Below are positions 34,938-42,064 of a stretch of 64,000 nucleotides of DNA, piece after piece. The DNA comes from MM2 sp035460165 (GTDB lineage Bacteria; Pseudomonadota; Gammaproteobacteria; Burkholderiales; Methylophilaceae), in the NCBI GenBank assembly GCA_035460165.1, contig DATHWW010000009.1:124001-188000 (forward strand), written 5' to 3'. Every line of letters begins with the position of its first letter. Position 1 is the first letter of the stretch. The notes beneath the pieces are model-generated. The model did no database searches and had not been told where the DNA came from. It worked only from the letters and a program-made list of their open reading frames with translations. The position numbers and the translations under genes were made by a program.

Positions 34938-35507
34938 ATGCTTACGCTCAAGAAATCCCATCAACTCCTGATCGGCCTCGTGCTGGTCGCACTGATGATC
35001 GCTACGCGCGGCCATCATTTCGCCTCGATCACCCATTTGCCCAGCGCCTCCTGGGCGGTGTTTTTCCTCGCCGGCGTCTACCTGAGCCCGGCATGGGCCT
35101 TCGTTGGCCTGTTGGCACTCGCCGGCGGGCTGGATTTCGCCGCAGTCACCTGGGGCGGCGTGAGCAACTTCTGCACCAGCCCGGCCTATCCCTTCCTGAT
35201 CCCGGCTTACGGCTCGCTGTGGCTGGCCGGACGCTGGTTTGCCAAGCACTATAGCTTCGGCGTGCAAGCGCTGCCGAAGCTCGGCGCCAGCCTGTTGGGC
35301 GGCTCCATGCTGGCCGAGCTGTTCAGCAGTGGCGGCTTCTATTTCCTCTCCGGCCGCTATGCCGAACCGACCCTGGCCGAATTCGGCGCGCGCCTGGTGA
35401 AGTATTACCCGCATGCGCTGGAAACCCTGGCGTTCTGGATGGGCATCGCCATCGTCGTGCATTTGGCCTTTGCGTTCGCGCGCGGCGAAGCCCGCAAGCA
35501 AGCCTGA
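34938..35507 (+). CDS. btuM: BtuM-type cobalamin permease (solitary ECF S-component)
   Basis: A 189-residue membrane protein with about six helices, matching BtuM, known from Thiobacillus denitrificans as an S-component-like B12 transporter that works without an ECF module and has a cysteine which binds cobalt and removes the cyano ligand. Here C79 in GGVSNFCTSPAYP is at the equivalent place. The ATG at 34938 has GGAGA five bases upstream; the longer frame from 34848 overlaps btuB and is rejected. Position between btuB and cobO supports inner-membrane cobalamin uptake. Confidence 0.85.
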   Translation: MLTLKKSHQLLIGLVLVALMIATRGHHFASITHLPSASWAVFFLAGVYLSPAWAFVGLLALAGGLDFAAVTWGGVSNFCTSPAYPFLIPAYGSLWLAGRWFAKHYSFGVQALPKLGASLLGGSMLAELFSSGGFYFLSGRYAEPTLAEFGARLVKYYPHALETLAFWMGIAIVVHLAFAFARGEARKQA

Positions 35508-35518
35508 TCGCGTAACTC

Positions 35519-36124
35519 ATGGCCGACAATGACAAGAACGCGCGCCATGCCGAGCGCATGGCGCGCAAGAAGGCCGTTGTCGATGCCAAGATAGACGCGG
35601 CCAAAGTCGCGCGCGGTCTGCTGCTGGTCAACACCGGCACCGGCAAGGGCAAGTCCAGCGCGGCCTTCGGCGTGCTGGCGCGCGCGCTGGGGCACGGGAT
35701 GAAAGCCGCCGTCGTCCAGTTCGTCAAGGGCCGCTCGGATACCGGCGAGGAAGCGTTCTTCCGTGATCATCCCCGGGTAAGCTGGCACGTGATGGGTGAC
35801 GGCTTCACCTGGGAAACGCAGGATGCCGAACGCGACGCGGCGAGCGCCCGCAAGGCGTGGGAGCTGGTCTGCGCGCATCTGGATGACGACAGCATCGATC
35901 TCGTGATCCTTGATGAATTCACCTATGCATTGAAATACCGCTGGCTGACAATGGAAGAGGTCACCGAAGCCTTGCTCCAGCGGCCCACAATGCAGCATGT
36001 CATCATTACCGGCCGCGCGGCGCCCGAAGCTTTGATCGAGCTGGCCGACACGGTGAGCGAGATCAATCTGGTCAAGCATGCATTCAAGGCCGGAGTGCAG
36101 GCGATGCCGGGCATCGAATGGTAA
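35519..36124 (+). CDS. cobO: Cob(I)yrinic acid a,c-diamide adenosyltransferase (CobO/BtuR)
   Basis: A 201-residue CobA/CobO/BtuR-type enzyme adding the 5'-deoxyadenosyl group of ATP to Co(I) corrinoids. The P-loop NTGTGKGKSSAAFG is near residues 37-50, GHGMKAAVVQFVKG follows, and DLVILDEFTYALKY is the Walker-B-like motif. It lies 12 bases after btuM. Corrinoids entering through BtuB-BtuM would be adenosylated here. Confidence 0.95.
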   Translation: MADNDKNARHAERMARKKAVVDAKIDAAKVARGLLLVNTGTGKGKSSAAFGVLARALGHGMKAAVVQFVKGRSDTGEEAFFRDHPRVSWHVMGDGFTWETQDAERDAASARKAWELVCAHLDDDSIDLVILDEFTYALKYRWLTMEEVTEALLQRPTMQHVIITGRAAPEALIELADTVSEINLVKHAFKAGVQAMPGIEW

Positions 36125-36149
36125 ACCGCGCCGGTTTGCCGCTTTAATC

Positions 36150-39100
36150 ATGCATAAGATCATCGCGCGCTGGCTGCTGCTCGGCATGCTGCCGGTCACG
36201 GCTCAGGCCGCCACGCTGTTTGGCGTGGTTTCCGACCGCACGGCACCGGCGGCGGCGGAAGCCGCGCGCATGGCGCTGGCACAGCATCCGCAAGACCGCA
36301 TCATTCTGCGTACCCAGTCGCAGATGCTCGCCGCCGGCCCGCAAACTCTGGACGGCTGGCTGAAAGAGGCCGACGCGGTATTCGCCGTAGCGGCGTTCTC
36401 CGAATCCTCCAAATTATTGCAAAGCCGTCTCGACCGGCTGGGCGCGCAGAGGCCCGGCACCTTCGTCGCCTTCAATGGCGACAGCGCACTGTCGCTCCGC
36501 AGCCGCATCGACGGCGCGGCCGTCAGCGAATTCCGCGACGCCAAGACGCTGACGCAAACCCAGGACACCGTGCCCGACACCGTGGCGACCGCCGCTGCCC
36601 GGCATCCGGCCGCCGCACGCTGGCTGGCGCTGCATGACTTGTGGCAGGGCGGCGGCGTCGACAACCAGGCGGCGTTCATGCGCCATCTGCTCGATCCGGC
36701 TCCAGCCATGCCCGTTGCCAAGGCGGAAAAGGCATTGCGCCTGCGCGTCGATGGCCGCGAAATCGCGGGCGACAACGCAAACCTGCCTGCCGGCCCGGCA
36801 CTCGCCGTGCTGGACCTCAGCACCAGCGACCCGCAGCCCGCCGACGCCATCTGCGCCGCCAGCCGCAAGCGCGGCATGCCGTGCGCGGTGGTTCTGGCGC
36901 GCTGGGGCGAAGCCTCCAGGGATGCCGTGGCGCGTCTGCCTGCGTTGCTGGCGCCGGCGAAAGCGGCGGGGCTGGTGGTATTGCAGGACTTCGTTGTCGG
37001 TGCCGCGGAGGGGCGCGAACCGGTCGTGGAGCTGCTGCAAAAGCTCGACGTGCCGGTGTTTAAGGCGATCCGCCTCACCGACCGCGGCGCGGCCGCCTGG
37101 CAATTGTCCGAAGAAGGCCTGCCGATCAACTCCATCCAGTACCGCGTCGCGATGCCGGAGGTGCAGGGCATGAGCCAGCCGCTGGTGGTAGCGGCGGCAG
37201 GCGCGCCCAGCATCGATCCGCTGACCGGCGTGGAGCTGCGCCGCCCGGAGATCATCCCGGCCGAAATCGAGTCGCTGGTGGATCGGGCAAGAAACTGGCA
37301 GACCTTGCGCAGCAAACCCAACCGCGAGAAGCGCGTCGCCATCGTCTACTACAATCACCCACCCGGCCGGCAGAACATCGGCGCGGACAACCTCGACATA
37401 CCGGCGTCGCTGTTCGACATGCTGCATGCGATGAAGGCGGCCGGTTACACCGTCGGCGAGCTGCCGGCGACGCCCGAGGCGCTGCTGGACAAAATGCAGG
37501 AACGCGGCGTCAACCTGCCCGAAGACTACGGCGCGCTGGCCGACATAGCCGGGAAAGTGGCGAACATGGACGCTCCCGCTTATGCGCGCTGGTTCGCCAC
37601 GCTGCCGGCGACCGTGCGCGGCGAGTTGACGGAAGGGCCGCTGGGGCGGCTGCATGCGGAACTCGTCGCCGCGCAGCAGGCCGGGGAAATTGACATCGCG
37701 AAAAACCGTCTCGGCAAATCGATGCGCGAACTGCGCCACCTGGTGGAAGGCGCGGATCACCCGCAGCGGGCACAGGCGCTCCTCCTGCTGGATCAATTGC
37801 ACAGCGGCTACGAAACTTGCCTGGACAAGCACAGCGACTGCCGCAAGCTGGTCGAACTCAAGTCGCGCCTCGCCGCGCTGGGCGTGGAAGGCTTGCGCGG
37901 CTGGGGCCAGCCGCCGGGCAGGGTGATGGTGCACGATCGGCACATGTTGTTCCCGGGACTGGTATTCGGCAATGTGTTCATCGGCCCGCAGCCCCCGCGC
38001 GGCTGGGAAGTGGACGAGGAGCTGCTGCATGCCAACACCACCATCCCGCCGCCGCACCAGTACCTTGGTTTCTATCATTGGCTCAAGGACGAGTTCCGCG
38101 CCGACGCGCTGGTGCATGTCGGCCGCCATTCCACTTACGAATTCCTGCCGGGCAAGGCGGTCGGGCTGTCCGCGCAGGACTATCCGCGCCTGGTGGCCGG
38201 CGATCTGCCGGGGATTTATCCCTATATTGTCGACGGCGTGGGCGAGGGCACGCAGGCCAAGCGCCGCGCGCTGACGGTGATGGTGGACCATTTGACGCCG
38301 CCGCTGACCTCGACGCCGCTCTATGACCGCCTGCTGGAACTGCGCCAGGTGGTGGAGAGCTACGAATCCTCCAGCTCCGACACGCTGCGCGCCGAGGCCG
38401 CGCGGGAAATGCGCCGCTTGGTGGAAGCGCTGCAACTGCGCGCCGAACTGGAAGCCAGCATGGCCGACGTGCTGCAGGTGCGCGGTATCGGCTTCGAGCA
38501 GGCCGACGACGACCTGCTGGCGCACGAGGTGGGTCACTACCTCACCAAGCTGCAGGAGAAATTCATGCCGCATGGGCTGCATATTTTTGGCCGGCCCTGG
38601 TCGGAGCAGTCGCTGCAACTAATGCTGGACTCCATGGCGCGCGGCAAGCCGGATAGCGTCAGCGCCGAAACCCGCGACAACCTGGCGCGCTCGCCGCAAC
38701 TTGAAATGCAGGCGCTGCTGCACGGCCTCAATGGTGGCTTCATCGCGCCCGGCAAGGGCAACGACCCACTGCGCTCGCCCGAGGCGCTGCCCACCGGGCG
38801 CAATTTCCATGCGCTGGACGGCGACGTGCTGCCCACCCGCATCGGCTACCAGCTCGGCGCCGGCATGGCGGCCAAGGCACGCGGCCGCGACAACCCGCAG
38901 CATAGCGAAGGCGTCATCCTGTGGGCGTCGGATGCGGTGCGCGACGAAGGTGTCATGGTCAGCTTCATTCTGTCGATGATGGGCATCGAGCCGGAATGGA
39001 ACGCACGCGGCATCGTGCAGAAAATGAAGCTGACGCCGCCCAGCAAGGAGGCGCGCTTCGATGTGGTGGTGACCACCTCCGGCTTGTTCCGCGACCTCTA

Positions 39101-40448
39101 CCCCAACCTGATGCAATGGATCGATATCGGCGGCCGCCTGGCGCTGGCCGCGTCGGCAAATACCATCCTCGAAACGCAACCGCAATTGGCGCCAGCGTTG
39201 AATGCCGCGCTCGCGCCAATAGGCCCAGATGTGCAGCGCGGCAGCGAACCGCTCGCCGCCAACGGCGTCGCGCTGCACTGGGTGCAACGCACACAGACAC
39301 TGCAGGCGCAGGGCGTGCCTGCCACCGAGGCCGGCCGCGCCGCTGCCTGGCGCATTTTCGGCGACGCACCGGGGGCTTACGGCGCCGGCGTCAACAGCCT
39401 CACCGAACGCTCCGGCGCATGGAGCGAGCGCAGCGAACTCGGCCAGGCCTACCTGCGGCGCATGGGGCACGCCTATGCCGTCGATGCGCTGGGCGAGCCG
39501 GCGCATGCCGTGTTCAACACCGCCCTGGCCGACATCGCCACCACCTACCACGGCCGTGCGTCCAATCTCTACGGCCTGATGGACAACAACGACGCCTTCG
39601 ACTACTTGGGCGGGCTGTCGCTGGCGGTGGAAACCCTCACCGGAAGCCGCCCCGCGGCGCGCATCCTCAATCATGCCGACCCGCAACGCCCTACCGACGA
39701 GCCGCTGGATACCGCGCTGCTGATGGAGTTGCGCGGCCGCTTCCTGAACCCGTCCTGGATCAAGCCGCTGATGAACCACGGCTACGCCGGCGCGCGCACC
39801 ATGGGGCAGGAGTTCATGGAAAATCTGTGGGGCTGGCAGGTCACGCGCCCGGACCTGATCAAGGACTGGGCGTGGGATGAGGTGAAGCGCGTCTATGTGG
39901 ACGACGGCTTGCAGCTCGGCCTGGACAAGTTCCTGCAGAAGGGCCACAACGCGCAAATACGCGCGCACATGCTGGGGCTGATGCTGGTCGCCGCACACAA
40001 GGGTTTCTGGCATGCGGACGAAGCCACCATCCGTCAGCTTGGTCACGAACTGGCAACGCTGGTCGGCAAGAACGGCCTGCCCGGCAGCGGACACACCGCG
40101 CCCACCCATCCGATGTGGCAATGGCTGACGCCGTATCTGAGCGCGGCCGACAACCAGGCACTGCAACGCACCCTGCGCGAGGCGCGCGGCGAACGCAATC
40201 CCGCAGCCAGAGCATTGCCGGCACAAGCCCCAAGCCCCGCTGCCGCAAAAATCGCCCAAACCGCCAAGACTGCCGCCTCGTCCGCGGAAAAGGCAAAAGC
40301 CGCGGATGGCGGCCCACGCCGCGCGTACGAAGTCAGCCTGACGCCTTCCCCCATCACGACAAACCATGCGCCATGGCTCGCCTTGCTGCTGCCGCTGTTC
40401 CTCGCCGGCCTGTTCCGTGGCGCGCGTATGCCCCGATCTTTAGCGTAA
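36150..40448 (+). CDS. CobN-like chelatase with signal peptide and C-terminal membrane anchor
   Basis: A 1432-residue CobN/BchH-family large chelatase subunit. Unlike cytoplasmic CobN, it begins with a signal peptide (residues 1-20, cleavage near AQAA) and ends with an Ala/Pro-rich linker and a membrane helix (about 1407-1422) followed by Arg residues, so the chelatase body should be periplasmic and anchored. The family metal/tetrapyrrole motif is present: H656-VGR-H660 STYEFLPGKAVGLS. No CobS/CobT or ChlI/ChlD ATPase genes are here; instead an ExbB-like and an ExbD-like gene follow. The arrangement matches HmuS-HmuU-HmuV of Bacteroidetes haem operons, and the name BtuS has been used for related proteins. 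Insertion or removal of metal is unresolved. Start at ATG 36150; the open frame upstream overlaps cobO. Confidence 0.88.
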   Translation: MHKIIARWLLLGMLPVTAQAATLFGVVSDRTAPAAAEAARMALAQHPQDRIILRTQSQMLAAGPQTLDGWLKEADAVFAVAAFSESSKLLQSRLDRLGAQRPGTFVAFNGDSALSLRSRIDGAAVSEFRDAKTLTQTQDTVPDTVATAAARHPAAARWLALHDLWQGGGVDNQAAFMRHLLDPAPAMPVAKAEKALRLRVDGREIAGDNANLPAGPALAVLDLSTSDPQPADAICAASRKRGMPCAVVLARWGEASRDAVARLPALLAPAKAAGLVVLQDFVVGAAEGREPVVELLQKLDVPVFKAIRLTDRGAAAWQLSEEGLPINSIQYRVAMPEVQGMSQPLVVAAAGAPSIDPLTGVELRRPEIIPAEIESLVDRARNWQTLRSKPNREKRVAIVYYNHPPGRQNIGADNLDIPASLFDMLHAMKAAGYTVGELPATPEALLDKMQERGVNLPEDYGALADIAGKVANMDAPAYARWFATLPATVRGELTEGPLGRLHAELVAAQQAGEIDIAKNRLGKSMRELRHLVEGADHPQRAQALLLLDQLHSGYETCLDKHSDCRKLVELKSRLAALGVEGLRGWGQPPGRVMVHDRHMLFPGLVFGNVFIGPQPPRGWEVDEELLHANTTIPPPHQYLGFYHWLKDEFRADALVHVGRHSTYEFLPGKAVGLSAQDYPRLVAGDLPGIYPYIVDGVGEGTQAKRRALTVMVDHLTPPLTSTPLYDRLLELRQVVESYESSSSDTLRAEAAREMRRLVEALQLRAELEASMADVLQVRGIGFEQADDDLLAHEVGHYLTKLQEKFMPHGLHIFGRPWSEQSLQLMLDSMARGKPDSVSAETRDNLARSPQLEMQALLHGLNGGFIAPGKGNDPLRSPEALPTGRNFHALDGDVLPTRIGYQLGAGMAAKARGRDNPQHSEGVILWASDAVRDEGVMVSFILSMMGIEPEWNARGIVQKMKLTPPSKEARFDVVVTTSGLFRDLYPNLMQWIDIGGRLALAASANTILETQPQLAPALNAALAPIGPDVQRGSEPLAANGVALHWVQRTQTLQAQGVPATEAGRAAAWRIFGDAPGAYGAGVNSLTERSGAWSERSELGQAYLRRMGHAYAVDALGEPAHAVFNTALADIATTYHGRASNLYGLMDNNDAFDYLGGLSLAVETLTGSRPAARILNHADPQRPTDEPLDTALLMELRGRFLNPSWIKPLMNHGYAGARTMGQEFMENLWGWQVTRPDLIKDWAWDEVKRVYVDDGLQLGLDKFLQKGHNAQIRAHMLGLMLVAAHKGFWHADEATIRQLGHELATLVGKNGLPGSGHTAPTHPMWQWLTPYLSAADNQALQRTLREARGERNPAARALPAQAPSPAAAKIAQTAKTAASSAEKAKAADGGPRRAYEVSLTPSPITTNHAPWLALLLPLFLAGLFRGARMPRSLA

Positions 40449-40461
40449 TGAAAGGAATCCC

Positions 40462-40890
40462 ATGTTAAGCACGCTGCACCACGCCATTACCTGGCTCTTG
40501 CAACCGGTCATCTTCCTGCTCGCGTTGGCCGTCGCGCTGGCCGTGCTCGAAGCCGGCCTGGCCATTGGCGAGCGCCTGCGCGGGCTGAAGCGGATGCGCG
40601 CCGCCGGCGATGCCGACGCGGTCATGCATCTGGCGCGGCACCGGCTGGAACGCGCCGACTTCCTCGCGCGCATCCCGCCGATGCTGGGGCTGATGGCCAC
40701 TATCATCCCGCTCGGGCCGGGCCTGGCCGCACTTGGTCAGGGCCAGCCGGCACAGTTGGCGGCGGCCGTGACCACCGCGTTCGACGCGACGGTGCTGGGA
40801 CTCATCGCCGGCATCATCGGCCTGATTGTCGGCAAGATGCGCCGCCGCTGGTACGAAGATGTGCTGGAAAACCTGGAACGAGTATCATGA
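40462..40890 (+). CDS. MotA/TolQ/ExbB-type proton channel protein, short form
   Basis: A 142-residue inner-membrane protein with three hydrophobic segments (about 8-36, 68-95 and 103-126). The central FLARIPPMLGLMATIIPLGPGLAALGQG and AAAVTTAFDATVLGLIAGIIGLIVG are the TolQ/ExbB signature helices with conserved Pro, Gly and Thr that line the proton path. It is shorter than ExbB, lacking the long cytoplasmic loop. The ribosome site AAAGGA precedes it; it starts 13 bases after the CobN-like gene and overlaps the DUF2149 gene by four, so the three form one unit. Confidence 0.88.
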   Translation: MLSTLHHAITWLLQPVIFLLALAVALAVLEAGLAIGERLRGLKRMRAAGDADAVMHLARHRLERADFLARIPPMLGLMATIIPLGPGLAALGQGQPAQLAAAVTTAFDATVLGLIAGIIGLIVGKMRRRWYEDVLENLERVS

Positions 40891-41207
40891 AACCACGCAG
40901 CCGACTGCACAGCCGCTTCGACCACGACGATGAAGACCCGCGCGCCGGCCTGGTCAACCTGGTGGACGTGATGCTGGTGTTCTCCTGCGGTTTGCTGGCC
41001 GCGCTGGCGGCGGGCGGCCATGCCGTGCTGCAACCGCCGCGCGAAATCGTACAGGGCCGCGAGATTCCTGCCCCGCCCAAGGCGAGCGATGCGGCAGGGC
41101 AGGGTTACCAGGCCGTCGGCCAGGTCTACCGCGACCCCAAGACCGGCAAGCTGCTATTGATCGAGGAGTCGGCCGCATCCTCAACTCGTAATGGAGGTCA
41201 ATCATGA
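40887..41207 (+). CDS. DUF2149 protein, ExbD-like
   Basis: A 106-residue protein with one membrane helix (about 22-43). The helix, GLVNLVDVMLVFSCGLLAAL, contains D27 in DVMLV, the same motif that carries the proton-conducting Asp of ExbD/TolR. The rest (about 45-106) is a short soluble tail with DPKTGKLLLIEE. DUF2149 proteins accompany CobN-like/HmuS chelatases. The likely role is stator partner of the preceding ExbB-like protein. ATGA overlaps join it to both neighbours. Confidence 0.82.
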   Translation: MKPRSRLHSRFDHDDEDPRAGLVNLVDVMLVFSCGLLAALAAGGHAVLQPPREIVQGREIPAPPKASDAAGQGYQAVGQVYRDPKTGKLLLIEESAASSTRNGGQS

Positions 41208-41725
41208 AAACCCTGATCCTCGGCGGCGCCCGTTCCGGCAAAAGCGCCCATGCGGAAAAACTGGCCGAGTTTTCCGGATTTCCGGTCACCTACATCGCCA
41301 CCGCCCAAGTGTGGGACGAGGAGATGGCAACGCGCATACGCCACCATCAGGAGCGCCGCCCCGACCACTGGTGCCTGGTCGAGGAGCCCTTCCATCTGGC
41401 CGAGGCACTACGCGCCCGCGCCGCCTCCGGCCATTGCGTCATCGTCGACTGCATGACGTTGTGGCTGGCGCAGTGGATCTGCCCGGAGTGCAAGGCGCCG
41501 GCAGACGGCAATTGGGAAAGCGAACGCGCAGCCGTGCTGGAACTGATTCCGACCTTGCCAGGCAAGATCATCCTGGTCAGCAACGAAGTGGGCATGGGCA
41601 TCGTCCCCTTGGGCGAGATCAACCGCCGCTTCCAGGATGAGCAGGGACGGCTCAATCAGGCATTGGCCGCCGTCTGCGACAACGCCGTGTTCATCGCTGC
41701 CGGATTGCCGCTGACCCTCAAGTAA
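41204..41725 (+). CDS. cobU: Adenosylcobinamide kinase / guanylyltransferase
   Basis: A 173-residue bifunctional enzyme that phosphorylates adenosylcobinamide and adds GMP. The P-loop LILGGARSGKSAHAE starts at residue 4, the guanylylated histidine lies in RIRHHQERRP, and LVSNEVGMGIVP is conserved. The CPEC pair near residue 93 is a local feature. Last gene of the riboswitch 1 operon; it prepares salvaged cobinamide for CobS. Confidence 0.95.
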   Translation: MKTLILGGARSGKSAHAEKLAEFSGFPVTYIATAQVWDEEMATRIRHHQERRPDHWCLVEEPFHLAEALRARAASGHCVIVDCMTLWLAQWICPECKAPADGNWESERAAVLELIPTLPGKIILVSNEVGMGIVPLGEINRRFQDEQGRLNQALAAVCDNAVFIAAGLPLTLK

Positions 41726-41731
41726 AACCCC

Positions 41732-41740
41732 TGATATAAT
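41732..41740 (+). promoter_or_regulatory. Extended -10 promoter for riboswitch 2
   Basis: TGATATAAT is a perfect extended -10. A -35-like CTGACC (41711-41716) inside the end of cobU is 18 bases upstream. Transcription would start near 41747, directly at the aptamer. Confidence 0.7.
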
Positions 41741-41743
41741 CGC

Positions 41744-41968
41744 GCCCAGTTGTCAGGTGCCCGAACGCGATTCCGCGAATGGGTGAAACTGGGAAACAGG
41801 TGCGCTTCCATGAAGCTATTCCTGTGCTGCCCCCGCAACGGTAAGCGAGTGCGGATACGCCAACATGCCACTGGGCCATTGCCCGGGAAGGCGGCGGATC
41901 AAGACTCGCGAGCCCGGAGACCGGCCTGCCAGCCACGTTGGAAATACCGCGGGGTGTCGGTGTTGGGC
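41744..41968 (+). promoter_or_regulatory. Cobalamin riboswitch 2
   Basis: All core elements recur: GTGAAACTGGGAAACAGGTG, CCTGTGCTGCCCCCGCAACG, ATGCCACTG and the B12 box GAGCCCGGAGACCGGCCTGCC near 41910-41930. GCCCA (41744-41748) pairs with TGGGC (41964-41968). It precedes a siderophore-type receptor, not a typical btuB. The aptamer happens to be open in the receptor's frame, but the protein starts at 42065. Confidence 0.95.
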
Positions 41969-42033
41969 CGGCGAAGAAACCTACTCTTCTCCATCCTTTA
42001 CTTAATCCTTAGCGGTTTTCCATTTTTTGTTGG

Positions 42034-42049
42034 CATGCGGGGTCGCATG
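42034..42049 (+). promoter_or_regulatory. Expression-platform hairpin of riboswitch 2
   Basis: Identical CATGC-GGGGTC-GCATG hairpin as before btuB, 15 bases before the receptor ATG and next to the AAAGGG ribosome site. Conservation between two otherwise different linkers suggests it is functional. Confidence 0.6.
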
Positions 42050-42064
42050 CACAAAGGGAAAATC

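Noticed and set aside
36414..40367. Two very long minus-strand open frames (734 and 582 codons) opposite the CobN-like gene
   Set aside because: They are shadows created by GC-rich codon bias; the plus-strand product is a recognisable CobN-family protein and the antisense products are Arg/His/Gln-rich without domains.
41750..42064. Extension of the siderophore-type receptor frame upstream through riboswitch 2
   Set aside because: The sequence is a structured aptamer; the signal peptide and ribosome site place the start at 42065.
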